Origin: Lacrimispora defluvii
GTDB taxonomy: Bacteria; Bacillota; Clostridia; Lachnospirales; Lachnospiraceae
Assembly: GCA_013036995.1 (NCBI GenBank)
Contig: JAAOXG010000048.1
Coordinates: forward strand, 1 to 39,508
Reading direction: 5' to 3'
Length of the DNA stretch: 39,508 bases
A program made the position numbers and the translations under genes. Below are positions 16,595 to 25,364 of this stretch, piece after piece. The notes under the pieces were generated by a model. The model made no database searches and was not told where the DNA came from. It worked only from the letters and a program-made list of their open reading frames with translations. The first letter of the stretch is position 1. Each line of letters starts with the position of its first letter.

Positions 16595-16930
16595 ATTAAT
16601 AATACGAATTTATATCGTTTCGTTCACAATCCACATATCAAATCCGTCTTCCCATAATAACCTTCCTTATCCGTTTATTGTATCTCTTTATATACGGTTT
16701 TTTTAACGTTTCCAAGTTAATAAATTAACGATAGTTTTTGCGATTTCATCCCTTTAATCATGCAATTATCGCCGGTTTCGACCAAACTATTGTTAAAAGT
16801 GCCAAAAATGAACCATAAAAAATCCTATTGTTTATAATAAGTTATTAGTATTTTTAAATATTGGCGAAAGGAATTAGAATGAACCATAGAAACAATGTTA
16901 AAAAAATCACTATCAAAGGAGATAACAAAA
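16595..16930. other. AT-rich spacer upstream of the 4-hydroxybutyrate genes
   Basis: No gene is seen in these 336 bases. The stretch is strongly AT-rich and contains a TATAAT at 16833-16838 without a clear -35, a TTGTTAAAAG (16790-16799) resembling half of a clostridial Rex site, and an AAAGGAG ribosome binding site before the sucD start. It marks the edge between the accessory region and the metabolic cluster and probably holds the cluster promoter. Confidence 0.5.
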
Positions 16931-18289
16931 ATGAACCAATTAATCCAATCATTAGTAGAACGTTCCAGAAATGCACAGCAGGTTCTGCGTTCCTATGACC
17001 AGGAAAAGACAGATGCCATTGTAAAGATGTTTGCAAAAGTTATTTTTGACAATGCAGAACCCCTTGCAAAGCTTGCAGTCGAGGAAAGCCGGATGGGAGT
17101 TTACGAAGACAAGGTCACTAAGAATAGAGGAAAATCCAGAATCATCTGGAATGCATTAAAGGGCAAAAGGTCCATCGGCATTATTGGAACTGATGAGGAA
17201 GCCGGGCTGATTGAGGTGGCAAAGCCAATGGGCGTCATTGCAGCTGCCACACCCTGCACCAACCCCATTGTTACCCCCATGTGTAATGCCATGTATGCCG
17301 TAAAATGCCAGAATACGATTATTATTGCACCTCACCCCCGCAGTAAAAAATGTGCCATGGCAGTAGCGGAACTTTATTATAAAGAACTGGACCGCATGGG
17401 AGTTCCAAGAGATATTTTCCTGGTAATCGAGGAACCGTCTATCGAGCTTACCAACGAACTGATGGCTGCCTGTGATGTTGTACTGGCGACCGGCGGCGCT
17501 GGTGTTGTAAAGTCCGCTTATTCCAGCGGTAAACCAAGCTATGGCGTGGGCCCCGGCAATGTACAGGGACTGATTGATGAAGGAATCGATTACAAGGCTG
17601 CAGCAGGAAGAATGATTGCCAGCCGTATCTTTGACAATGGCATTATCTGTTCCGGAACCCAGACAATCATAGCACCGGAGAAGGATTACGATACCGTGAT
17701 AAAGGAATTTGTGTCACAGGGAGCATTCTACATTGATGACAAAGCGGTGATTGATAAACTGGCTGATGTGGTATTCCCCAATGGAGTAATCAACAAAAAG
17801 GTGGTTGGCCAGTCAGTCAAAACCATCGCAGACCTTGCTGGGATTTCCGTTCCCCAGGGCACAAAGGTCATTATTGTAAAGCCTGAGAAACATGGGGCAG
17901 GAGTTGTATGGAGCAAGGAAAAGATGTGCCCCATGATGGCTGCATACAGCTATCAGACATGGGAAGAGGCGGTTCAGATCGCATATGACAATCTGGTATA
18001 TGAAGGTGAGGGCCATTCAGCAGACATCCAGTCCAACGATAAAAACCACATCGAATATGCAGGTTTAAAGCTTCCTGTAAGCCGGGTTGTAGTCAATCAG
18101 ACCTGTTCCAGCATGGCAGGCGGTGCGTTTGCAAACTCATTAAATCCCACCACCACTCTGGGATGCGGAAGCTGGGGCAACAATGCGATCAGCGAGAACC
18201 TGTTCTATACCCACCTGATGAACAAGAGCCGGATTGCATTTGTAAAAAAGGATTGGAAACAGCCGACGGATGAAGAGATTTTTGCATAG
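16931..18289 (+). CDS. sucD: CoA-dependent succinate-semialdehyde dehydrogenase
   Basis: A 452-residue acylating aldehyde dehydrogenase very like Clostridium kluyveri SucD along its whole length. Shared segments are KPMGVIAAATPCTNPIVTPM, TIIIAPHPRSKK, VVLATGGAGVVKSAYSSG, the catalytic Cys240 in DNGIICSGTQ, and the C-terminal LNPTTTLGCGSWGNNAISEN. It reduces succinyl-CoA to succinate semialdehyde with NAD(P)H, in the cytoplasm. I chose the ATG at 16931 because AAAGGAG lies just upstream; an earlier in-frame start at 16895 has none. It is the first gene of the cluster and lies 11 bases from the 4-hydroxybutyrate dehydrogenase gene. A generic acetaldehyde/propionaldehyde dehydrogenase is less likely given that neighbour. 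Confidence 0.9.
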   Translation: MNQLIQSLVERSRNAQQVLRSYDQEKTDAIVKMFAKVIFDNAEPLAKLAVEESRMGVYEDKVTKNRGKSRIIWNALKGKRSIGIIGTDEEAGLIEVAKPMGVIAAATPCTNPIVTPMCNAMYAVKCQNTIIIAPHPRSKKCAMAVAELYYKELDRMGVPRDIFLVIEEPSIELTNELMAACDVVLATGGAGVVKSAYSSGKPSYGVGPGNVQGLIDEGIDYKAAAGRMIASRIFDNGIICSGTQTIIAPEKDYDTVIKEFVSQGAFYIDDKAVIDKLADVVFPNGVINKKVVGQSVKTIADLAGISVPQGTKVIIVKPEKHGAGVVWSKEKMCPMMAAYSYQTWEEAVQIAYDNLVYEGEGHSADIQSNDKNHIEYAGLKLPVSRVVVNQTCSSMAGGAFANSLNPTTTLGCGSWGNNAISENLFYTHLMNKSRIAFVKKDWKQPTDEEIFA

Positions 18290-18300
18290 GGAGGCTTGAA

Positions 18301-19416
18301 ATGAAGGAAATTATTTTAAAATCCCAGATATCCTACTACGATACCTGTAAAGAATTTGCCAGTGAGTTCCACCTTGGAAGCGGTGACCTCATACTGACCA
18401 ACGAATACATATACAAGCCGTATTTCGGAACACTTGGGCTGAATGTCCATACCATTTTTCAGGAGGCATACGGAACGGGAGAGCCCACAGATATCATGGT
18501 GGATGCCATCCTTGAAGCAGCTGCAAAGACAGACTGCAGACGGATTATAGCCATAGGCGGCGGCACGGTAATTGATATTGCCAAGGTTATGGCAGTGTCT
18601 GCAGGGGACCCGTTGGATTCCCTCTATGCCGAACCTGAAAAAATCCAAAAGAAACGGGAACTGGTGATTCTGCCCACGACCTGCGGAACTGGAAGTGAAG
18701 TCACTAATATTTCCATTATCAACAGGACCAGGCTGGGAACAAAGGTAGGACTGGTGTCCCCCCATATGTATGCGGATGACGCGGTGCTGGTTCCGGAACT
18801 TTTAAACGGACTGCCATTTGCCGTGTTTGCCACCAGCTCCATTGATGCGCTGGTTCACGCGGTGGAGTCCAGCCTGTCTCCCAAGGCAACGCCATTTACA
18901 AAGCTCTTTGGTTACAAGGCCATTGAAATGATCATCAGGGGATATCAGAAGATTGCAGCCGAAGGAATCGATGCAAGGCTTCCCCTTATGAAGGATTTCC
19001 TGATTGCAAGCAACTATGCAGGGATTGCATTCGGAACGGCCGGCTGTGCGGCTGTCCATGCCACCAGCTATCCGTTGGGAGGAACCTATCACGTGGCTCA
19101 TGGGGAGAGCAACTATGCCATGTTTACAGGGGTGCTTAAAAATTACATGGAGATCAGGCAGGATGGCGAGATTGCAGTGATGAATCAGTTTCTTGGAAAA
19201 CAGCTGGGATGCGATAATGATGTGGTTTATGACAAGCTTGATGAACTGCTTGGAACAATTCTTCCAAAGAAGGCGCTCCGCCAGTATGGTGTAAAGCAGG
19301 AAGAACTTGCTGTGTTTACAAAGAGTGTCATGGAACAGCAGGGACGTCTTATGGCAAACAACTTTGTGCCCCTTGATGGGGACCGGGTGCTTAAAATTTA
19401 TCAGGAACTGTATTAA
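18301..19416 (+). CDS. 4hbD: NAD-dependent 4-hydroxybutyrate dehydrogenase
   Basis: A 371-residue iron-containing (group III) alcohol dehydrogenase, the same length as C. kluyveri 4HbD and similar throughout. Seen are the dinucleotide-binding IAIGGGTVIDIAKVMAVS, LPTTCGTGSEVTN, and the metal-ligand segments SSIDALVHAVES (Asp and His) and HATSYPLGGTYHVAHGESNY (two His). It interconverts succinate semialdehyde and 4-hydroxybutyrate with NADH. A GGGAGG site precedes the ATG. Pairing with sucD upstream and abfD downstream makes the substrate assignment firm. Confidence 0.92.
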   Translation: MKEIILKSQISYYDTCKEFASEFHLGSGDLILTNEYIYKPYFGTLGLNVHTIFQEAYGTGEPTDIMVDAILEAAAKTDCRRIIAIGGGTVIDIAKVMAVSAGDPLDSLYAEPEKIQKKRELVILPTTCGTGSEVTNISIINRTRLGTKVGLVSPHMYADDAVLVPELLNGLPFAVFATSSIDALVHAVESSLSPKATPFTKLFGYKAIEMIIRGYQKIAAEGIDARLPLMKDFLIASNYAGIAFGTAGCAAVHATSYPLGGTYHVAHGESNYAMFTGVLKNYMEIRQDGEIAVMNQFLGKQLGCDNDVVYDKLDELLGTILPKKALRQYGVKQEELAVFTKSVMEQQGRLMANNFVPLDGDRVLKIYQELY

Positions 19417-19443
19417 TCAGGCTGTCAATGATGGAAATAAAAC

Positions 19444-19478
19444 TGCGCTCCCAGACGGGTGACGAGGGTCGGAGCGCA
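19444..19478 (+). other. Intercistronic hairpin between 4hbD and abfD
   Basis: TGCGCTCC (19444-19451) and GGAGCGCA (19471-19478) form a perfect 8-bp GC-rich stem with a 19-base loop. It lies 18 bases before the abfD start and has no T-run. It could be an mRNA processing or stability element, or an attenuating hairpin giving different expression of upstream and downstream genes. Confidence 0.5.
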
Positions 19479-19496
19479 TGAAAAGGAGAAGAAGAT

Positions 19497-20945
19497 ATGG
19501 CATTAATGACTGGTGAAGAATATGTGGAGAGTATGCGGAAACTGAAACTTAATATTTACATGTTTGGGGAGAAGATTGAAAACCCCATTGACCATCCGAT
19601 TTTAAGACCGTCCCTTAATTCTGTTAAAGCTACCTACGATCTGGCTCAGCTCCCGGAATACGAGGATCTGATGACAGTAACTTTAGATGATGGACGTAAA
19701 ATCAACCGATTTGCCAATATTCACAGAAGTACGGATGATCTAATTAAAAAGGTTAAGATGCAACGGCTCTGCGGACAGAAGACGGCTGCCTGCTTCCAGC
19801 GGTGTGTGGGAATGGATGCCTTTAATGCTGAATGGTCAACTACCTATGAAATTGATGCGAAATACGGCACCTGTTATCATGAGAATTTTAAAAAGTATCT
19901 CCGTATGGTTCAGGATAAGGATTTGACTGTAGACGGAGCAATGACGGATCCAAAGGGCGACAGGGGGCTGGCACCTCACGCGCAGCCAGATCCGGATATG
20001 TATTTAAGAGTTGTGGAGCGCAGAGAGGACGGAATCGTAGTCAGAGGTGCAAAGGCACATCAGACAGGTATTATCAACTCACAGGAAGTAATTGTCATGC
20101 CTACCGTTGCCATGGGACCGGATGATAAGGATTATGCAGTATCCTTCGCAGTTCCTGTGGATGCAGAGGGAATCGTAATGATTATCGGAAGACAGTCCTG
20201 CGATACCAGGAAGCTGGAAGGATCCCAGATGGATGTGGGCAACAGTGAATTTGGAGGCGTAGAGGCACTGGTTGTATTTGATGATGTATTCGTCCCCAAT
20301 GACCGCATTTTCCTCAATGGTGAATTTGAGTATGCCGGTATGCTGGTGGAACGGTTTGCCGGATACCACAGGCAGTCCTACGGTGGATGCAAGGTTGGCG
20401 TAGGGGATGTTTTAATTGGAGCGGCAGCCCTGGCGGCAGATTATAACGGCGTACCCAAGGTATCCCATATTAAGGATAAACTGATTGAAATGACTCATTT
20501 AAATGAAACACTTTACTGCTGCGGCATTGCATGTTCCGCGGAAGGGATGCCCACCGATTCCGGTAATTACATCATCGACCTGCTGCTTGCCAATGTATGT
20601 AAGCAGAATGTGACCAGATATCCATATGAGATTGCTCGTCTTGCAGAGGATATTGCAGGAGGTCTTATGGTAACTGCTCCATCCGAGAAGGATTTAAACG
20701 ATCCGGTTGTAGGGGGCTATGTGGATAAATATTTAAAGGGAATCGAAGGCGTATCCACCGAAAACCGTCTCAGGATCCTGCGTTTAATTGAGAATCTGAC
20801 CCTTGGAACGGCTGCAGTGGGATACAGAACCGAATCCCTCCATGGAGCTGGCTCGCCCCAGGCACAGAGGATTATGATTTCCCGTCAGGGTAATATTGGA
20901 AGAAAAAAGGAGCTTGCAAAAGCGATTGCGAAAATAAAGGATTAA
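19497..20945 (+). CDS. abfD: 4-hydroxybutyryl-CoA dehydratase / vinylacetyl-CoA isomerase
   Basis: A 482-residue homologue of AbfD, the FAD and [4Fe-4S] enzyme that converts 4-hydroxybutyryl-CoA to crotonyl-CoA through a ketyl radical and also isomerises vinylacetyl-CoA. The four cluster ligands are present: Cys99 and Cys103 in KTAACFQRCVGMDAFN, and His291 and Cys298 in GYHRQSYGGCKVG. They match C99, C103, H292 and C299 of the Clostridium aminobutyricum enzyme. The fold is that of acyl-CoA dehydrogenases. The enzyme is oxygen-sensitive, implying an anaerobe. The start follows AAAGGAG. Length is essentially the family standard of 484-490. Confidence 0.96.
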   Translation: MALMTGEEYVESMRKLKLNIYMFGEKIENPIDHPILRPSLNSVKATYDLAQLPEYEDLMTVTLDDGRKINRFANIHRSTDDLIKKVKMQRLCGQKTAACFQRCVGMDAFNAEWSTTYEIDAKYGTCYHENFKKYLRMVQDKDLTVDGAMTDPKGDRGLAPHAQPDPDMYLRVVERREDGIVVRGAKAHQTGIINSQEVIVMPTVAMGPDDKDYAVSFAVPVDAEGIVMIIGRQSCDTRKLEGSQMDVGNSEFGGVEALVVFDDVFVPNDRIFLNGEFEYAGMLVERFAGYHRQSYGGCKVGVGDVLIGAAALAADYNGVPKVSHIKDKLIEMTHLNETLYCCGIACSAEGMPTDSGNYIIDLLLANVCKQNVTRYPYEIARLAEDIAGGLMVTAPSEKDLNDPVVGGYVDKYLKGIEGVSTENRLRILRLIENLTLGTAAVGYRTESLHGAGSPQAQRIMISRQGNIGRKKELAKAIAKIKD

Positions 20946-20984
20946 AAACCCATTTTAGACCTATGAGGGAGGTTGGATGCAGGT

Positions 20985-22301
20985 ATGAATTGGAGAGAAA
21001 TCTATACTTCAAAATTAAAGCCAATAAAAGAGGCTGTTAAGGTGGTAAAATCCGGTGACAAAGTGGTGATTGGCCATGCAGTGGGCGAACCCATTAAACT
21101 GGTGGATGCAATGACTGAGTACGCGGTGGAGGCGGATTTAAGGGATATAGAAATATACCAGCAGGTGGATATGGGGCATTCCCTTTATGCACAGCCGGGG
21201 ATGGAGAAACATTTCCGGGAGAACAGTTTGTTTCTTGGAGCTAAGACCAGAGATTGTGTGAACAGCGGCCGGGGAGATTTTACACCATGCTATTTTTACC
21301 AGGCACCGGAATTTTACCGCAGCACAAAGAAACCAGATGTGGTTTTTGTCACCTTATCCCTGCCGGATGAGCACGGATATTGTAGTTTCGGTGTATCCTG
21401 TGACTATACAAAACCAGCAGCAGAAGTTGAGGGCGCAAAGGTGGTTGCAGCAGTAAATCCCAATATGCCAAGAACGCTGGGGGACAGCTTTATCCATGTA
21501 TCCGATATTGATGTGATTGTGGAAGATGACACCCCCATACCAGAGCTTGGACTTCCACAGATTGGGGATGTGGAGATGGCAATTGGGGAGCACATTGCCT
21601 CTATGGTGAACGATGGGGACTGTCTGCAGCTTGGAATCGGAGCGATTCCGGATGCAGTCCTTAAATTCCTTAATAACAAAAAAGATCTGGGCATTCATTC
21701 TGAGATGATATCAGACGGTGTGGTTGATTTATATGAAAAGGGAGTCATTAATTGTGCAGCCAAGAATTATAACAGAGGAAAAATAGTGGTGTCATTCCTT
21801 ATGGGCAGCCGCAAACTATATGACTTTGCAGACGATAACCCCAGTGTCTACATGGCGCCGGTGGATTATGTTAATCACCCGGTCATTATCGGACAGAATG
21901 ATAATATGGTATCCATCAACTCTTCAGTAGAAGTGAACCTGATGGGGGAGGCGTGCTCCGAGGCTATGGGGCTGAAACAGTTTTCCGGAATCGGCGGACA
22001 GGTGGACTTTATCAGGGGAGCTTCCTTCTCAAAAGGCGGCAGGTCTATCCTTGCATTCCCTTCCACTGCAAAGAAGGGAACGGTTTCCAGGATTGTCCCC
22101 TATCTGACCCAGGGAGGAACCGTAACCACGTCCAGAAATGACGTTGACTATATCGTCACAGAGTATGGAATTGCTAAGATGAAAGGCAATACGCTCAGAG
22201 AACGGGCCCGGCAGCTGATCCGCATTGCGGCACCCCAGTTTCAGGACGTTCTAGCAGAAGAATTTGAGAGGCGTTTTGCTGAAAAATATAAGGAGGTGTA
22301 G
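20985..22301 (+). CDS. abfT: 4-hydroxybutyrate CoA-transferase (first copy)
   Basis: A 438-residue class I CoA-transferase of the Cat2/AbfT type. The catalytic Glu240 lies in GIHSEMISDGV and the CoA-binding glycine loop in KQFSGIGGQVDFIRGA. Substrate-side segments GHAVGEP and NSGRGDFTPCYFYQ match the Clostridium 4-hydroxybutyrate enzyme. It moves CoA from acetyl-CoA or butyryl-CoA to 4-hydroxybutyrate, giving the substrate of AbfD. I chose the ATG at 20985 because the product then begins MNWREIY like its neighbour paralogue; an upstream in-frame TTG at 20973 is too close to the GGGAGG site. Confidence 0.92.
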   Translation: MNWREIYTSKLKPIKEAVKVVKSGDKVVIGHAVGEPIKLVDAMTEYAVEADLRDIEIYQQVDMGHSLYAQPGMEKHFRENSLFLGAKTRDCVNSGRGDFTPCYFYQAPEFYRSTKKPDVVFVTLSLPDEHGYCSFGVSCDYTKPAAEVEGAKVVAAVNPNMPRTLGDSFIHVSDIDVIVEDDTPIPELGLPQIGDVEMAIGEHIASMVNDGDCLQLGIGAIPDAVLKFLNNKKDLGIHSEMISDGVVDLYEKGVINCAAKNYNRGKIVVSFLMGSRKLYDFADDNPSVYMAPVDYVNHPVIIGQNDNMVSINSSVEVNLMGEACSEAMGLKQFSGIGGQVDFIRGASFSKGGRSILAFPSTAKKGTVSRIVPYLTQGGTVTTSRNDVDYIVTEYGIAKMKGNTLRERARQLIRIAAPQFQDVLAEEFERRFAEKYKEV

Positions 22302-22305
22302 CCGT

Positions 22306-23613
22306 ATGAACTGGAGAGAAATCTATGCTTCAAAATTGAAAACTCCTCAGGAGGCTGTAAAGATAATCCACTCAGGAGATACCGTTCTGATTGGTCATGC
22401 AGCTGCGGAGCCGGATTGTCTTGTAAACGCAATGGTAGATTATGCGGTAGAACAGGATTTAAGGGAGATACATATTGTCCAGCAGCATGATATGGGAGCC
22501 TGTAAATTTTTTGAGCCCGGGCTGGAGAAGCATTTTAAATACGCTTCCCTTTTCATAGGTGCCCGCAGCAGGAATTATGTTGCAGAGGGAAAAGGGGATT
22601 TTGTTCCCGTATTTTTCAACCGCATACCTGACTATGTGACAAATATGGACCCGGCACAGGTATTCCTTGTGACATTGTCTGAACCGGATGAGCATGGTTA
22701 TTGCAGCTATGGACTGTCCTGCGATTTTGCCAAGGAAGCAGGAGAGCGGCCGGGGACGAAGGTAATCGGCGCAGTAAATCCCAACATGCCAAGGGTGATG
22801 GGTGATAATTTCATTCACGTCAGTAATCTGGAAGCAATTGTGGAGAGCGATGAACCAATCCACGAACATGGCCGTCCGGAAATCGGAGAGGTGGAGGAAA
22901 AAATAGGTGCCAATATCGCTTCGCTGGTACGGGATGGGGATTGCCTGCAGCTTGGAATCGGTGCAATTCCTGATGCAGTGCTTAAATTTCTCGGTGATAA
23001 GAAGGATCTGGGAATCCATTCCGAGATGATTTCCGATGGACTGATGGATCTGTATGAGACAGGGGCAATAACCGGTAAAAGGAAAAACATTGATAAAGGA
23101 AGAATGGTCATTACCTTTATGATGGGCACAAAGGAGCTGTATGACTTTGTCAACGATAATCCTGCCATCTGCATGAAGCCGGTAAGCTATGTCAATGATC
23201 CGTTCATCATAAGCCAGAATGACAATGTGGTATCCATTAACTCAGCTTTGCAGACGGATTTAATGGGGCAGGTCTGTGCAGAGACAATCGGACTGAAGCA
23301 GTACTCGGCAGTGGGCGGACAGATGGACTTTGTAAGGGGAGCGTCCGCATCCAAAGGCGGAAGGTCAATTATTGCCTTCGGAGCCACCACCAAGGGAGGA
23401 ACCATATCAAAAATTGTTCCATTTCTGACACAGGGGGCAGCTGTCACCACAAGCAGAAATGATGTGGATTATATTGTGACAGAGTACGGGGTCGCTCATC
23501 TGAAAGGAAAATCCTTAAGAGCAAGGGCAAGGGCTTTAATTAATATTGCAGCACCTGCATTTCGGGATGATCTGTCAGTGGAATTTGAGAAGCGTTTTGG
23601 GGAAGCACTATAA
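22306..23613 (+). CDS. 4-hydroxybutyrate CoA-transferase-like paralogue (second copy)
   Basis: A 435-residue tandem paralogue of the preceding gene, also beginning MNWREIY and retaining Glu240 in GIHSEMISDGL. The ATG at 22306 follows AGGAGG, which overlaps the end of the first copy. It differs where the first copy matches the known 4-hydroxybutyrate enzyme: GHAAAEP replaces GHAVGEP, and AEGKGDFVPVFFNRIP replaces NSGRGDFTPCYFYQAP. These segments line the acyl pocket in the family, so a different acid (for example succinate, butyrate or a product of the downstream cassette) is possible. Redundant 4-hydroxybutyrate transfer cannot be excluded. Confidence 0.85.
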   Translation: MNWREIYASKLKTPQEAVKIIHSGDTVLIGHAAAEPDCLVNAMVDYAVEQDLREIHIVQQHDMGACKFFEPGLEKHFKYASLFIGARSRNYVAEGKGDFVPVFFNRIPDYVTNMDPAQVFLVTLSEPDEHGYCSYGLSCDFAKEAGERPGTKVIGAVNPNMPRVMGDNFIHVSNLEAIVESDEPIHEHGRPEIGEVEEKIGANIASLVRDGDCLQLGIGAIPDAVLKFLGDKKDLGIHSEMISDGLMDLYETGAITGKRKNIDKGRMVITFMMGTKELYDFVNDNPAICMKPVSYVNDPFIISQNDNVVSINSALQTDLMGQVCAETIGLKQYSAVGGQMDFVRGASASKGGRSIIAFGATTKGGTISKIVPFLTQGAAVTTSRNDVDYIVTEYGVAHLKGKSLRARARALINIAAPAFRDDLSVEFEKRFGEAL

Positions 23614-23634
23614 CAATGTACAAGGGGGTAATAT

Positions 23635-23967
23635 ATGACTGTAACGATGATCTCAGATTTGCTGGAAACGCTCATGATCGTAGGGTTTGGTTTGTCCTGG
23701 CCGTTTTCCGTTTACAAATCTTATGTATCAAAAACGGCCAAAGGCAAGAGCCTTCAGTTTGAATTTTTTATATGGCTGGGATATATCTTTGGCATAGCCA
23801 GGAAGTTTATTCAGTATCAATATGTATCCAATTACGACTGGCTGTTCTTTCTTTCCTGGTTTTTCTATGTGCTTAACTTTGCCGAGATATCATTTGATAT
23901 GTGGCTTTATGGAAGAAATGTAAAACTTGATAAGATAAGAGAGGGAGAAACGGCAGACTTATTGTGA
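23635..23967 (+). CDS. Small PQ-loop-like membrane protein
   Basis: A 110-residue membrane protein with about three predicted helices (residues about 9-27, 44-62 and 68-88) and a short charged C-terminal tail. The segment GLSWPFSVYKSYVSKTAKGK resembles the proline-containing PQ-loop of SemiSWEET-type half-transporters. It follows the second CoA-transferase by 21 bases with a GGGGG site and is last in this set of genes. A carrier for a small acid or sugar, acting as a dimer, is a guess. The fold resemblance is moderate. Confidence 0.6.
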   Translation: MTVTMISDLLETLMIVGFGLSWPFSVYKSYVSKTAKGKSLQFEFFIWLGYIFGIARKFIQYQYVSNYDWLFFLSWFFYVLNFAEISFDMWLYGRNVKLDKIREGETADLL

Positions 23968-23986
23968 TATGCTCCGCTGCGTCAGG

Positions 23987-24007
23987 GACCCGGGGTGTCC
24001 CCGGGTC
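23987..24007. terminator. GC-rich hairpin between convergent genes
   Basis: GACCCGGGG (23987-23995) and CCCCGGGTC (23999-24007) form a perfect 9-bp stem. It sits between the PQ-loop gene on the plus strand and the NifU-like gene on the minus strand, so it can end both transcripts. T-runs are weak. Confidence 0.6.
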
Positions 24008-24051
24008 AGAATGATATGGTTGTTTTGCCATAATCCGGATTTGTTTCCTCC

Positions 24052-24339
24052 CTAGATTGTATGGTTCAGTATCTTATGGGCCATATCAATTAATTCCGGA
24101 TTGATGTCTTCTACCAGAATGACGTCCTGAATGGAAGGAAAAGTAGACTGGACTTCGGCAGTGATCAGTTCCTCATTGGTACTGTGGGCAGCCGGGCAGC
24201 CGGAACATTTTCCAGTTAACCTTACCTTTAAAACATGATCTTCCAGGCTTTGTATTATCACATCGCCATTGTGCTCAGCTAATGCCGGACGCACTTTTGT
24301 ATCAAGAATCGCTTCTATTTGTTGAATTGTGATCTCCAT
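24052..24339 (-). CDS. NifU-like iron-sulfur scaffold domain protein
   Basis: A 95-residue protein matching the C-terminal NifU domain: VRPALAEHNGDVIIQSLEDH near the N-terminus and the CxxC cluster site in LTGKCSGCPAAHSTNEELI. Such proteins carry transient Fe-S clusters for delivery to enzymes. The start at 24339 (minus strand) follows GGAGGG; a longer in-frame reading up to 24390 lacks one. It is the only minus-strand gene inside the fermentation region. Proximity to AbfD, a [4Fe-4S] enzyme, may be meaningful, but this is only inferred. Confidence 0.85.
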   Translation of the reverse strand: MEITIQQIEAILDTKVRPALAEHNGDVIIQSLEDHVLKVRLTGKCSGCPAAHSTNEELITAEVQSTFPSIQDVILVEDINPELIDMAHKILNHTI

Positions 24340-24453
24340 TGGTAACCCTCCTCTGCCTTGTAGTTTAACAGCGGGCAGACGGTTTGTCAATTGATGCCAT
24401 GATATGAAAACTTGATGGATAAAGATAAAAAATGATTAGAAAGAAGTAGTGGT

Positions 24454-25344
24454 ATGACTGCAAATTTTGAACATTACAAAATTTTTTATTACGTAGCAAA
24501 ATATAAAAACCTTACCAGGGCGGCCAATGCCCTGGTGACCAGCCAGCCATCAGTAACCTACTGCATGCAGAATCTTGAAAATATATTAGGGTGCAAGTTA
24601 TTTATCCGTTCCAGAAAAGGGGTTACGCTGACTGCAGAAGGAGAAATGCTTTACAGTTATGTTGCACCTGCCTGCCAGCAGCTGATACAGGGAGAGGAAA
24701 AACTGAGAGAACTCCTTGGGGAACAGCATGAGTACATCAATGTGGGGGCAACACAGATGGCGATGCTTTCTTACCTGGTAGCCAGCTTAAAGCAGTTCCA
24801 GGAGCAGTATATCCAGGTAAAAATAAATATTTTCAACTATAATACGCCCCAGACTCTCAATGAGCTGAAAGCCGGAAAGATCGATCTGGCCATAATTACC
24901 ACACCCTTTGACCATGAACAGTCATTGAAAGTGGTAAAGGTAAAGGATTTTAACAGCGTACTGGTGGGCGGTCCCATATACAAAGAGTATGAGGGAAGGG
25001 TTGTTTATCTGGAAGAGATGGGAAAACTACCGCTTATAACCATGTCTGAAAACACCACCACATTTCAATTTTTTCAGGAATTTTATCGCTCCTGCGGTCT
25101 GACCATGCGTCCATCCATTGAGGTAGCGTCCATGGATCTGATTCTCCCGATTATCCTTAAGAACCTTGGAATCGGGTTTGTGCCAGAGGAATTTGCGCGG
25201 CCTCTGGTTGAAAAGGGGGAAATTGTGGAAATAAATCTGTATGAGCAGATACCCCAGCGGGACATATGCATTGTCAGTGACAGTAAAAGGCCTTTGAGCG
25301 CAGCCGCAAAGAAGCTGCAGTGTATGCTGGAATCCCGGGAATAG
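24454..25344 (+). CDS. LysR-family transcriptional regulator
   Basis: A 296-residue LysR regulator. The N-terminal winged helix-turn-helix is clear (YVAKYKNLTRAANALVTSQP, then SVTYCMQNLENILGCKLFIR). The remaining ~210 residues form the periplasmic-binding-like effector domain (for example LKAGKIDLAIITTPFDH). It is divergent from the NifU-like gene and precedes the MaoC-ACP-LuxE-LuxC-ligase cassette on the same strand. It probably controls this cassette, the 4-hydroxybutyrate genes, or both, in response to a small acid or CoA-linked metabolite. The effector is unknown. Confidence 0.92.
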   Translation: MTANFEHYKIFYYVAKYKNLTRAANALVTSQPSVTYCMQNLENILGCKLFIRSRKGVTLTAEGEMLYSYVAPACQQLIQGEEKLRELLGEQHEYINVGATQMAMLSYLVASLKQFQEQYIQVKINIFNYNTPQTLNELKAGKIDLAIITTPFDHEQSLKVVKVKDFNSVLVGGPIYKEYEGRVVYLEEMGKLPLITMSENTTTFQFFQEFYRSCGLTMRPSIEVASMDLILPIILKNLGIGFVPEEFARPLVEKGEIVEINLYEQIPQRDICIVSDSKRPLSAAAKKLQCMLESRE

Positions 25345-25364
25345 AATGATGCGGGAGGGATGAC

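Noticed and set aside
16790-16799. Rex redox-repressor site upstream of sucD
   Set aside because: Only one half of the expected inverted repeat is present.
24340-24390. 17-residue N-terminal extension of the NifU-like protein
   Set aside because: It precedes the GGAGGG ribosome binding site and does not resemble the family.
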